Below, piece after piece: positions 1 through 6,507 of a DNA stretch of 14,955 nt (within the stretch, counting starts at the first letter, position 1; each line of letters opens with the position of its first letter). The notes beneath the pieces are model-generated. The model was not told the origin of the DNA, ran no database searches, and saw only the letters and a list, made by a program, of their open reading frames with translations. The stretch spans positions 1-14,955 of the forward strand of contig JAUVLC010000061.1 of assembly GCA_030595925.1 (NCBI GenBank), read 5' to 3'. This stretch comes from Clostridia bacterium. GTDB taxonomy: Bacteria; CBDUZB01; JAGLHV01. A program made the translations under genes and the position numbers.

Positions 1-73
1 CAATTTACAAGTTTTGCAAGAACTGGATTCTGTTATGGAAGTGATTGAGCAGGTAGTAAAAGAAAGAATATGA
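1..73 (+). CDS. C-terminal end of an unidentified protein (5' end outside window)
   Basis: Reading from base 2, an open frame encodes 23 residues (NLQVLQELDSVMEVIEQVVK, then ERI) before a TGA stop at 71-73. The peptide looks like a normal amphipathic C-terminal helix. The other two forward frames give less protein-like sequence, and a repeat that could end transcription lies just downstream. The fragment is too short to name a family. The call rests only on protein-like composition and position. Confidence 0.5.
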   Translation, partial: NLQVLQELDSVMEVIEQVVKERI

Positions 74-80
74 ATAAAAT

Positions 81-145
81 CCCCCCAACCCCCTTTTTCA
101 AAGGGGGAGATAATATCATATCCTTTTTCAAGGGGGGGGGGGAGG
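81..145. repeat. C/G-rich palindromic intergenic repeat, two imperfect units
   Basis: The first unit (89-107) is a perfect hairpin: CCCCCTTT, loop TTC, AAAGGGGG. A second related unit at 121-145 reads CCTTTTTCAA followed by a run of 11 G. The shared core CTTTTTCAA and the tandem order suggest two copies of one interspersed palindromic element. It lies directly behind the stop of the left-edge gene and could act as a weak terminator, although no clear T-run follows. The 11-G run is a likely place for length variation or sequencing error. Confidence 0.6.
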
Positions 146-201
146 CAATTACTTTTAACAAAAAGCTTTGCAATTGTTACAGATATAAATGAATTAACTG
201 A

Positions 202-213
202 ATATTTTTGACA
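202..213 (+). promoter_or_regulatory. ATATTTTTGACA element upstream of the flavoprotein gene
   Basis: The sequence ATATTTTTGACA contains a perfect TTGACA hexamer at 208-213, beginning 34 bases before the ATG at 242. No TATAAT-like box lies 16-18 bases further on, because that position is occupied by the Shine-Dalgarno AGGAGGAG (231-238). The same element occurs at the same distance before two other genes in this window, so it looks functional. Its exact role (promoter half-site or protein-binding site) is not established. Confidence 0.5.
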
Positions 214-241
214 ATACCGAATATTATATCAGGAGGAGATA

Positions 242-1594
242 ATGAAAGATATAAAAAAAGTAGTTACAGTAGGATGTTCAGGATGTGGTGCGTTAGCCGC
301 TTTAACAATAAAAAAATTGTGTTCTTCTATTGATGTAACTATTATTCGAGAATCAGAAGAAAAAGGTTTGTTGACCAGATGCGCGACCCCTTATATTTGT
401 TGTGGCAATGTAATGGTAGATGCATCTTATAAAGATGATGAAATGTTTATTCAAAAGGGAATAAAATTAGTGAATGTAAAAGCTGTGGGAATAGATAGAA
501 AAACAAAAGTAGTTACTACTGCTGATGGAAAAACTTATTCGTATGATAAACTTATTTTAGCAACCGGAGCAAAGCCAAGAATGCCTTCTGTTCAGGGAAT
601 TAAGTTACCCGGTGTATTTACTCTCCGAACAAGTGGCGATGCCGTAAATATTCTCAATTGGATAAATTCCAAACGCGTTAAGAATGTCGTTCTTTTAGGT
701 GCAGGAGCAATAGGAATTGAAGAAGCCTATTTGCTTTCTCGGCAGGGAATAAATGTGACAGTTATTGAAATGCTTGGGCAGATTATGTCCAATGTCTTAG
801 ATTCTGATATGAGTAATGAAGTGCAAACCTATATGAAAGAGAAAAAAATACAGCTAAAATTGAATCAAAAAGTAATTTCAATTAATGGGAATGACAAGGT
901 CCAGGGGGTAACACTATCTTCGGGGGAAAAGATAAATACTGATATGGTTATTATTTCGACAGGGGCTCCCTGTAATATTAAGCTTGCGGAAAAGACTGGA
1001 TTAAAAAAGGGAAAATTTGGGTTAGAAGTTAATGAATATTTACAGACTTCAGATCCGGATGTGTTTGCCGGAGGGGATCTTATAGAATACCAAAATCATG
1101 TTACAGGGAAACCGATGCTTGGTCAGTTGAGGCCGAATGCTGTTATTGCCGGGAGAGTTATAGCTAAAAATATTTTAAATTTCAAAGTACAGTATCTTCC
1201 TTTAATTAATAGTTTTTGTACTAAATTTTTCAATAAGTTTATAGCAGGAGCAGGCATTACAGAACAGGATGCTAAAAAGGAAGCCATTGAGATAATTGCT
1301 GCGAAACAGAAATCTACCAATATGCATTCTATGATGAGAGAACGGAAAGAGTATATTGTAAAACTTATTTTCAATAAACAAAATCAGCATTTGATCGGCG
1401 GACAAATAGTCAGTGATTCTGAATGTCCGATAAGATACATTGATGTTATTGCAATGGCCATAAGATGTGGTTTAAATATTTTAGATTTGACTACATTGAG
1501 ATGTGCCGGGCAACCGGAATTGTCATCAGACCCCGGCAAAGAGCCAATAGCATTAGCGGCTGAAAGTGCCTTTGAAGAATTCTATAATAAATAA
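242..1594 (+). CDS. FAD/NAD(P)-dependent oxidoreductase, CoA-disulfide reductase / NADH oxidase-like
   Basis: This is a cytosolic two-dinucleotide-binding flavoprotein of 450 residues, the usual length for the CoA-disulfide reductase/Nox group. An N-terminal FAD site (GCSGCG, residues 11-16) is followed by a single redox Cys47 in RCATPY, which matches the family's catalytic cysteine in xxCGLPYY. The second FAD motif ATGA is at 107-110, the NAD(P)H site GAGAIG at 153-158, and the third FAD motif FAGGDL at 275-280. A C-terminal dimerisation domain covers about 320-445. It is unusually cysteine-rich: Cys12 and Cys15 sit inside the FAD glycine loop and Cys53-Cys54 follow the active-site region. 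The likely reaction is NAD(P)H-dependent reduction of a disulfide, persulfide, polysulfide or oxygen. The substrate cannot be told from sequence. AGGAGGAG lies 3 bases before the ATG. A methyltransferase and a ferredoxin follow closely, probably in the same transcript. Confidence 0.85.
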   Translation: MKDIKKVVTVGCSGCGALAALTIKKLCSSIDVTIIRESEEKGLLTRCATPYICCGNVMVDASYKDDEMFIQKGIKLVNVKAVGIDRKTKVVTTADGKTYSYDKLILATGAKPRMPSVQGIKLPGVFTLRTSGDAVNILNWINSKRVKNVVLLGAGAIGIEEAYLLSRQGINVTVIEMLGQIMSNVLDSDMSNEVQTYMKEKKIQLKLNQKVISINGNDKVQGVTLSSGEKINTDMVIISTGAPCNIKLAEKTGLKKGKFGLEVNEYLQTSDPDVFAGGDLIEYQNHVTGKPMLGQLRPNAVIAGRVIAKNILNFKVQYLPLINSFCTKFFNKFIAGAGITEQDAKKEAIEIIAAKQKSTNMHSMMRERKEYIVKLIFNKQNQHLIGGQIVSDSECPIRYIDVIAMAIRCGLNILDLTTLRCAGQPELSSDPGKEPIALAAESAFEEFYNK

Positions 1595-1628
1595 CCATAT
1601 TTTTTTGGCAATGGGGATAGTATTAATT

Positions 1629-2192
1629 ATGAAAAACGATGTTAAAAAATGGATGGAAGAAGATGGCCGGAAATTTTTAAGGGAAATCGATATAAAGAAA
1701 GGCCAAACTGTATTAGATTTTGGCTGTGGAGAGGGACATTATACAATTCCCTTATCTAAAGTAGTAGGTAAGAACGGGAAAGTATATGCATTAGATAAAG
1801 ATAAGAACGTTTTGGATAAATTGGAAAAAGTAATAAAAGAAAACAATATAAAAAATGTTGACTTAATAAATGGGGGGTTAAAGATTCCTTTAAAGGAAGA
1901 ATCTTTAGATGTTGTGTTATGTTATGATGTAATTCATTATGAAATAAAAAGGCAAAGAAAAAACATTTACAGTGAAATTTATAGGCTTTTAAAAAAAGAA
2001 AGCCTTTTTTCTGTTTATCCCAAGCATTATAAAAGCGATTACCCTTTAATGGAATTGGCCGAGATTGATCTGGAAAGTATAGTGAAAGAGATAGAAGAAG
2101 AAGGTTTTATTCTTAAGCATAAATTTTCAAAAACTCTCTTACATGATGATTGTTATAATAAAGGATATATATTAAATTTAAGGAGGAATTGA
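1629..2192 (+). CDS. Class I SAM-dependent methyltransferase
   Basis: The protein has 187 residues with a Rossmann-type methyltransferase fold. Motif I reads VLDFGCGEGHYT near residues 29-40, an acidic ALDKD loop follows about 20 residues later (end of strand 2), and a VVLCYDVIHY segment marks strand 4. The pattern is UbiE/Methyltransf_11-like and the substrate is unknown. The open frame extends upstream to 1566 inside the flavoprotein gene. The ATG at 1629 is preferred because it avoids the overlap, has GGGGAT about 9 bases upstream, and begins a normal N-terminus (MKNDVKKW). The stop is separated by one base from the ferredoxin ATG, and the ferredoxin Shine-Dalgarno lies inside the end of this gene, so the two are almost certainly co-transcribed and translationally linked. 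Confidence 0.8.
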   Translation: MKNDVKKWMEEDGRKFLREIDIKKGQTVLDFGCGEGHYTIPLSKVVGKNGKVYALDKDKNVLDKLEKVIKENNIKNVDLINGGLKIPLKEESLDVVLCYDVIHYEIKRQRKNIYSEIYRLLKKESLFSVYPKHYKSDYPLMELAEIDLESIVKEIEEEGFILKHKFSKTLLHDDCYNKGYILNLRRN

Positions 2193-2193
2193 A

Positions 2194-2553
2194 ATGCCCT
2201 GGATTGATGAAAAGAAATGTACTGGGTGCGGGATTTGTATAGAAAGGTGTCCGGTAAACGCAATTAAGGAAGAGGAGGGAAAAGCAAAAATAAATATGAA
2301 TGAATGTATTCATTGCGGAACATGCCATGATGTATGTTCCCGGGAGGCAGTTAGACACGATGGTGAAAAAATACCCGAGGATGTAAAAGCTAATGTAGAA
2401 ATGACAAAAAAATTTATGGAAGCCTGTGCGAAATATCTCGGAGATGATAAAGAAAAAAGAAAATGTTTGATGAGAATGACAAAATATTTTAATAAAGAAA
2501 AACTTGTTGCAGAAAAGACTTTGGAAGGAATTGAGAAGTTAAAAAATATGTAA
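2194..2553 (+). CDS. 2[4Fe-4S] ferredoxin-domain protein
   Basis: This is a small cytosolic electron carrier of 119 residues. Two complete cluster motifs are visible: Cys9, Cys12, Cys15 and Cys19 followed by Pro20 (CxxCxxCxxxCP), and Cys38, Cys41, Cys44 and Cys48. The remaining ~70 residues form a Lys/Glu-rich helical tail with two further cysteines (in EACAKYL and KRKCLMRM), which is longer than in a simple clostridial ferredoxin (~55 residues). AGGAGG ends 7 bases before the ATG, inside the end of the methyltransferase gene. Its place behind the flavoprotein and methyltransferase suggests it carries electrons to or from one of them; this partnership is inferred. Confidence 0.85.
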   Translation: MPWIDEKKCTGCGICIERCPVNAIKEEEGKAKINMNECIHCGTCHDVCSREAVRHDGEKIPEDVKANVEMTKKFMEACAKYLGDDKEKRKCLMRMTKYFNKEKLVAEKTLEGIEKLKNM

Positions 2554-2570
2554 TTTTTTATCTTGAGAAA

Positions 2571-2712
2571 ATGGAATGTCTTTCTGCTGTTGTAGGCCCA
2601 CGGAAGTTTAATGAAATAGTAAAAAATTTGAAAGAAAAAGGTTACGGAAATATTAAAAGAGGGAAATACCTTTTTAAATAAAATAGATGAGTCTGAATTT
2701 GCAGAAATATAA
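2571..2712 (+). pseudogene. Frameshifted remnant of an unidentified gene
   Basis: From ATG 2571 a 36-residue frame reads MECLSAVVGPRKFNEIV..., then KEKGYGNIKRG and a TAA at 2679. The frame is open back to 2535, inside the ferredoxin end. In the +1 frame the sequence continues as GNTFLNKIDESEFAEI to a stop at 2710-2712, so a single frameshift near 2660-2675 would join the parts into one peptide of about 46 residues. There is no convincing ribosome-binding site. The protein-like composition across the shift suggests the decayed tail of a once longer gene, but no family was recognised. A short real ORF of 36 residues remains possible. Confidence 0.35.
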
Positions 2713-2727
2713 AGTGAAGGAAGGAAA

Positions 2728-3237
2728 ATGGGAGGTATATTTAAATTTTGTCCTTTATGTAAATATCAACTACGCAGAATCCGTATAGATGGGCAAAGGA
2801 GATTATTTTGTCAGAAATGTGGCTGGATTTATTATGATAACCCATTGCCGGTGGTGGTATGTGCAGCAAGGAACAGAAAGGGTGAAATTTTTATAGCAAG
2901 AAGAAATTTTAATCCGGGGAAAAACAAATGGGCTTTACCCGGAGGTTTTGTTGAATCAGCAGAAGCCCCTGAAATTGCGTGTTTGAGAGAGCTAAGGGAG
3001 GAAACAGGATTAAAAGGGAAAATAAAAAAATTAATCGGAGTATATCTCCAGAAAATCAGGGGGGATAAATCACTTCTTATTATTGGTTATGAAGTTGATG
3101 TTTTTAATTGTAATATATCATTAAATAACGAATTGAAAGATGCAAAATTCTTTAGTAAAAAAGATTTGCCTATTATTCCTTTTTTGTCTCACAGAAAAAT
3201 GATAGAAAAAATTTTTAAAGTTAAACAAGTCCCATAA
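2728..3237 (+). CDS. NUDIX hydrolase with N-terminal zinc ribbon
   Basis: The 169-residue protein begins with a zinc ribbon (Cys8-x2-Cys11 and Cys28-x2-Cys31) and continues with a NUDIX fold. The Nudix box is complete at 73-95: Gly73, Glu79, then R87-E-L-R-E91-E92-T-G94-L, giving GX5EX7REUXEEXGU. The catalytic metal-binding glutamates Glu91 and Glu92 are present. The family hydrolyses a nucleoside diphosphate linked to another group. The zinc ribbon plus the YYDNPLPVVV segment is typical of the NudC-like/ADP-ribose-type subgroup, but the substrate is not determined. The Shine-Dalgarno GAAGGAAGG precedes the ATG. It is about 170 bases behind the ferredoxin and 320 bases ahead of the next gene, so it may be its own unit or the end of the upstream operon. 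Confidence 0.88.
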   Translation: MGGIFKFCPLCKYQLRRIRIDGQRRLFCQKCGWIYYDNPLPVVVCAARNRKGEIFIARRNFNPGKNKWALPGGFVESAEAPEIACLRELREETGLKGKIKKLIGVYLQKIRGDKSLLIIGYEVDVFNCNISLNNELKDAKFFSKKDLPIIPFLSHRKMIEKIFKVKQVP

Positions 3238-3491
3238 AGTGTTAAAGGTAAGAAACTGACTAAATTCTGTTTATTATTTTTTTATAACTATTGTTTATTT
3301 TGATATTGTTTCTAAAAGATTCAGGATGAATATTTTACCTCTGTTGCCATTACAGAAAAAGCAAGGAGGATTGGGCTTTTACATTTTAAATAATGTGATA
3401 TAATATTTTTCATCAGGTATTACAAATTCTAACATCATTTTGTGCGAAAAGTGGGGGAATAAAAAATAATTTTTTTATAATGTGTGGAAAA

Positions 3492-3507
3492 AAGCCTGCG
3501 GCTACCA
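3492..3507. repeat. End fragment of the GGTAGCCGC palindromic repeat
   Basis: AAGCCTGCGGCTACCA matches one terminus of the full element at 7509-7574 (read as its reverse complement, AAGCCTGCGACTACCA) with one difference. Only the terminal part is present, so this is a truncated copy. Confidence 0.5.
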
Positions 3508-3516
3508 AAAAATAAA

Positions 3517-3528
3517 ATACTTTTGACA
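3517..3528 (+). promoter_or_regulatory. ATACTTTTGACA element upstream of the DUF4153 gene
   Basis: ATACTTTTGACA with perfect TTGACA at 3523-3528 begins 41 bases before the ATG at 3558. Sequence continues TTATTTAAA, matching TTACTTAAA at the third copy (6989-7000). As at the other two copies, no -10 box follows at the expected spacing, and the Shine-Dalgarno TAGGAGAG sits there instead. Confidence 0.5.
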
Positions 3529-3557
3529 TTATTTAAAATATAGGAGAGAGATTTATT

Positions 3558-5405
3558 ATGAGATTAAAGTTTTTTTCTTTTACAAGGATGATTCAAAACA
3601 CGAAAACGACGGTAACAAGGTTTCCTCTGGCAAGTCTGATTGCTCTTTTGGGAACTATTAGTGCAATTTTTTTGTTACATACCGAGCAGACACCGCCTTC
3701 CTATGGGGCAGAAATGTTCTTAAAACTACTTTTAACGCTAAGCTTAGGATTTCCTTTAGCTGTTGCCGTGGTATTGTTTGGGGAACAACAGCAATGGCAA
3801 CAGAAATACCGGGTTATTGCCAATAGATCTACGATGTTGTTTTTAATAGTCTACTACTTATTCTTGCCGAAAAATATTTTTGTAATAGAAGAAGTTTTTC
3901 AAATGCGGTATTTTATGTGGATGAGTAGTTTTTTAATATCACTTACCTTTATTTCCTTTTTGCAAAAAGAAAAAGTAAAAATGCTTGCCTTTTGGCAATA
4001 TAATCGCATTATGTTTTTATCCCTTGCTGTAACTATCTTTTATGGATTATTTATTCAGATTGGTTTGTCTATTGCTATTGGTTCTGTTGATTTTCTCTTT
4101 AATGTAGAAATAGATAGCAAAAGATATATGGAATTATGGATTATAGTTGTTGGGATATTTAGTACTATGTTTTTTCTTTCCCGAATTCCCAAAAATACTT
4201 TAGAATTGCCGGAAGAAGATTTTTATCCGCGGGAATTACGGATGTTTTCTCAATATGTGTTAGTTCCTTTAGTTGCCGTATATTTTCTGATTTTATACGC
4301 TTATGTTGCTAAGGTTTTAATTACCTGGGATTGGCCCAAAGGGATGCTGGCCTATATGATTTTAGGGTTTTCTTTTTTAGGTGTTCTAACCTATATTAGT
4401 CTATATCCACTAAGAGAAAAGGTAGAGTGGATTAAAAAAGCCGGTCAAGTATTTTATTTTATGCTTATTCCCCAAATCGTGATGTTATTTTGGACACTCT
4501 GGTTTCGGATTTCGCAATACGGCATAACTGAGAAGAGATATTTGGTTTTTGTTTTTGGATTGTGGTTGTTGGGAATAGGAATATATTTTTTGCTGAGCAA
4601 GAAGAAAGATATTCGGATTATTCCCATTGCCGTTTTTATTCTTGCACTAAGTTGTTCTTTTGGCCCCTGGGGAGCTTTTGCTGTTTCCCAAAGAAATCAA
4701 ACAGGGCGTTTAAAAAGATTATTAACAAAGAGTAACATTTTAATTAATAGAAAAATCAAAAAATCAGAAAAAAAAGTGCCTTTTGATGATAGAAAAGAAA
4801 TAAGTGCTGTTATTCGTTATCTAATCGAAGCTCATGGTGTAGGTAGTATTCAACCCTGGTTTGGACAGGACTTGACTTTATTTAAAGAGAAGGAAGAGAT
4901 AAAAAGTGGAAGAAAGGGTTATTCTTCAGTTGGGTTACCGTCAAAAATAGTGGAAGAGCTTCTTGGGTTTACTTACGTTAACCGATGGGAGAATAGAAAG
5001 ACTAACGACGAATATTTTTCTTTACATCCTTCCCAAACTTCAAAAAGGGTCATGGATATTTCAGAATACAATTATATGGAAATAGTAGATTGTAAAGTAG
5101 GCTTTTTCGGTGAAATTAACGGGGATAAATATAAATTTAAAATTGATGATGATAATAATGAATTTGTCATATTTAAAGATGATGCTATTTTAACCAGAAT
5201 AGCACTACAAGAGTTTTTAAAAAGTATTTTAGAAAAGTATTTTAAAGAAGGAAAAAATAGTTTTCTTCGTGAAGAAATAAAAGTCGTACATAAAGATAAA
5301 AACATTAACTGTGCTTTGTATTTTTCCCACATTTCCGGTAAAAGGGGAAAAGATGAAAAATGTACAATTCAATCTATAAGAGCGGTACTATTATTTTCCC
5401 TATAA
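3558..5405 (+). CDS. DUF4153 family polytopic membrane protein
   Basis: This 615-residue integral membrane protein has about ten or eleven hydrophobic segments between residues ~20 and ~375, then a soluble C-terminal part (~380-615) rich in charged residues. The segment WFRISQYGITEKRYLVFVFG, together with the downstream serine- and lysine-rich stretch, matches the DUF4153 pattern as I remember it. The family's function is unknown. Related proteins sit in the cytoplasmic membrane and are sometimes next to sensor or regulatory genes. TAGGAGAG precedes the ATG. The gene stands alone between a long leader and the separately promoted fur gene. A second soluble-domain function cannot be excluded because no known fold was recognised after residue 420. 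Confidence 0.7.
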   Translation: MRLKFFSFTRMIQNTKTTVTRFPLASLIALLGTISAIFLLHTEQTPPSYGAEMFLKLLLTLSLGFPLAVAVVLFGEQQQWQQKYRVIANRSTMLFLIVYYLFLPKNIFVIEEVFQMRYFMWMSSFLISLTFISFLQKEKVKMLAFWQYNRIMFLSLAVTIFYGLFIQIGLSIAIGSVDFLFNVEIDSKRYMELWIIVVGIFSTMFFLSRIPKNTLELPEEDFYPRELRMFSQYVLVPLVAVYFLILYAYVAKVLITWDWPKGMLAYMILGFSFLGVLTYISLYPLREKVEWIKKAGQVFYFMLIPQIVMLFWTLWFRISQYGITEKRYLVFVFGLWLLGIGIYFLLSKKKDIRIIPIAVFILALSCSFGPWGAFAVSQRNQTGRLKRLLTKSNILINRKIKKSEKKVPFDDRKEISAVIRYLIEAHGVGSIQPWFGQDLTLFKEKEEIKSGRKGYSSVGLPSKIVEELLGFTYVNRWENRKTNDEYFSLHPSQTSKRVMDISEYNYMEIVDCKVGFFGEINGDKYKFKIDDDNNEFVIFKDDAILTRIALQEFLKSILEKYFKEGKNSFLREEIKVVHKDKNINCALYFSHISGKRGKDEKCTIQSIRAVLLFSL

Positions 5406-5440
5406 AAAATCAAGTGAGGCAGTCCTTCAAAAAAAAAGAC

Positions 5441-5469
5441 TTGACAAAATTTAGAGGACGATGTATAAT
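5441..5469 (+). promoter_or_regulatory. Consensus sigma-70-type promoter for fur
   Basis: TTGACA (5441-5446), a 17-base spacer and TATAAT (5464-5469) match the vegetative consensus exactly. Transcription would start near 5476, giving a leader of about 38 bases before the fur ATG. The predicted start coincides with the Fur-like operator, fitting repression by occlusion. Confidence 0.9.
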
Positions 5470-5478
5470 GTAATTGGG

Positions 5479-5498
5479 AATGAAAACCATTACCATTT
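5479..5498. promoter_or_regulatory. Putative Fur-family operator, site 1
   Basis: AATGAAAACCATTACCATTT lies across the predicted transcription start of fur. It contains the inverted pair AATG/CATT, which resembles half-sites of the Fur consensus GATAATGATAATCATTATC. Its right part AACCATTACCATTT matches the reverse complement of 6010-6023 at 12 of 14 positions. Autoregulation by the adjacent Fur protein is inferred, not shown. Confidence 0.55.
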
Positions 5499-5513
5499 AG
5501 GAGATGATTAGAA

Positions 5514-5981
5514 ATGCCTGGACGAAACGGTAAGGGGCCAGCCTGGTGGCGCGGAAAATTTAGAGGATGTGGTTATAGACTGACTGTACCCAGGGAAACG
5601 ATCATAGAGGTTTTAAGTAAAGCGGCGAAACATTTAAGTGCTGAAGAGATATATCTGGCAGTACATAAAGTGTATCCGGCTATTGGGCTTACTACTATTT
5701 ATCGCACTCTGGAATTATTGGTACAAATAGGATTAGTTTTCAAATTTGATTTTGGAGATGGAAGAGCCCGTTATGAATTAGCGGAAGGGCCTAAAGGAAT
5801 AAGGCAGCATTATCATTTGGTATGTACCAATTGCGGCAGAGTAATAGACTATACGGATTTTATAGATGAAGCCAAAGAATTTCTTTCACAAACAATGAAG
5901 GCTCTTACTGAAAAATATAATTTTAAGATAGCTAATCATCTTATTCAGTTTTACGGATTATGTGAAAAATGTCAAAAATAG
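5514..5981 (+). CDS. Fur-family metal-dependent transcriptional repressor
   Basis: The 155-residue protein has a winged-helix DNA-binding half (about 20-90, with recognition region AIGLTTIYRTLELL) and a C-terminal dimerisation and metal-binding half (HYHLVCTNCGRVIDY...). Cys104, Cys107, Cys150 and Cys153 form two CxxC pairs for a structural zinc, and His99/His101 with downstream acidic residues can form the regulatory metal site. This fits Fur, Zur or PerR; sequence alone does not decide which metal or signal. It has an unusual ~20-residue leader, MPGRNGKGPAWWRGKFRGCG, whose MPGxxxxGP start resembles the DUF5320 protein encoded next. AGGAG lies 10 bases before the ATG. The consensus promoter and overlapping operator suggest autorepression and control of the downstream NifX/MinD cluster. 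Confidence 0.88.
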   Translation: MPGRNGKGPAWWRGKFRGCGYRLTVPRETIIEVLSKAAKHLSAEEIYLAVHKVYPAIGLTTIYRTLELLVQIGLVFKFDFGDGRARYELAEGPKGIRQHYHLVCTNCGRVIDYTDFIDEAKEFLSQTMKALTEKYNFKIANHLIQFYGLCEKCQK

Positions 5982-6001
5982 AAAGTGGAAGAATATATTT
6001 T

Positions 6002-6030
6002 TTGAGCATAAATGAAAATGGTTGTTATTA
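6002..6030 (+). promoter_or_regulatory. Probable promoter with Fur-like operator, site 2
   Basis: TTGAGC (6002-6007) and TTATTA (6025-6030) are separated by 17 bases and could form a sigma-70 promoter for the DUF5320 gene. Between them lies AATGAAAATGGTTGTTATTA (6011-6030). AAATGAAAATGGTT (6010-6023) is the reverse complement of the fur operator core at 12 of 14 positions, and AATGAAAA also recurs in the same orientation. Binding here would block the polymerase. Confidence 0.5.
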
Positions 6031-6052
6031 ATAAAAAAAGGAGGTGATTAAA

Positions 6053-6439
6053 ATGCCAGGTGGAGATAGAACAGGCCCTCGTGGATTAGGGCCAATGACT
6101 GGTCGGGCAGCTGGATATTGTTCTGGTTCCCCTACTCCAGGTTATATGAATGGTATTCCCGGGAGAGGCCGGGGTGGTTTTGGTCGTGGCTGGGGTAGAG
6201 GCCGTGGTTGGGGACGAGGTTTTGGCAGGGGTTTTGGTCGGCAAGGATTTGCATATCCTTATGAAATGCCGTATTATGGAAATGCTTATCCTACAGCTCC
6301 GTATGCTCCGGAGATTACTCCTCAGCAAGAAGCCTCAATGTTGAAGGAACAGGCTAAAGCTATGCAGGAAGAGATTAAACTGGTAAATCAGCGCATAAAA
6401 GAATTAGAGTCGGCTGTCGCATCAAAAGGCGATGAGTAA
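6053..6439 (+). CDS. DUF5320-type Gly/Arg-rich protein with C-terminal coiled coil
   Basis: This 128-residue protein begins with the family signature MPGGDRTGPRGLGPMTGRAA, followed by GYCSG with one cysteine. Residues ~38-65 are a low-complexity run of GRG/GWGRG/GFGRG units, followed by a Tyr/Pro-rich linker (65-85). A charged helix (about 86-125, EEIKLVNQRIKELESAV) is likely to form a coiled coil. The biochemical role of the family is unknown; members usually sit beside NifX-like and MinD-like genes in anaerobes. An upstream GTG at 6044 could also start the frame, but it lies inside the strong AGGAGGTGA site (6039-6047). The ATG at 6053 has ideal spacing and begins with the conserved MPGGD. 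A Fur-like operator precedes it. Confidence 0.8.
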   Translation: MPGGDRTGPRGLGPMTGRAAGYCSGSPTPGYMNGIPGRGRGGFGRGWGRGRGWGRGFGRGFGRQGFAYPYEMPYYGNAYPTAPYAPEITPQQEASMLKEQAKAMQEEIKLVNQRIKELESAVASKGDE

Positions 6440-6443
6440 GCGT

Positions 6444-6480
6444 TAGGTGGGAGTAGAATGAATAGTTCTATTCCCACCTA
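6444..6480. other. Strong stem-loop between DUF5320 and nifX-1
   Basis: TAGGTGGGAGTAGAA pairs with TTCTATTCCCACCTA over 15 bp with one G-U pair and a 7-base loop (TGAATAG). It begins 4 bases after the DUF5320 stop and ends 27 bases before nifX-1. No T-run follows, so it is not a textbook terminator. It may be an mRNA-stabilising, processing or attenuating element that lets the two genes be expressed at different levels. Confidence 0.65.
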
Positions 6481-6507
6481 AATTTCGAGAGGAAAAAGAG
6501 GTTAATT

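Larger units (their letters stand above)
3238..3557. other. Gene-free region upstream of the DUF4153 gene
   Basis: No protein-like frame was found in these 320 bases. They hold a TATAAT at 3399-3404 with only a weak TTTACA at 3378-3383 (15-base spacer), a second TATAAT at 3476-3481 without a good -35, a fragment of the palindromic GGTAGCCGC repeat (3492-3507), and the ATACTTTTGACA element (3517-3528). The Shine-Dalgarno TAGGAGAG for the next gene is at the right end. Confidence 0.55.

Noticed and set aside
1566-1628. Upstream extension of the methyltransferase start into the flavoprotein gene
   Set aside because: The extra 21 residues (MPLKNSIINN...) are mainly a frame-shifted reading of the preceding gene end and have no ribosome-binding site. 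The start at 1629 gives a normal N-terminus.
3399-3481. Two TATAAT sequences as promoters for the DUF4153 gene
   Set aside because: Neither has a convincing -35 box at 16-18 bases, and TATAAT is frequent by chance in such AT-rich intergenic DNA. They are noted only within the gene-free region.
6150-6344. A 64-residue frame on the + strand overlapping the Gly/Arg-rich part of the DUF5320 gene
   Set aside because: It is a shifted reading of a GGN-rich repeat tract, which produces open frames by composition alone. The family signature is in the other frame.
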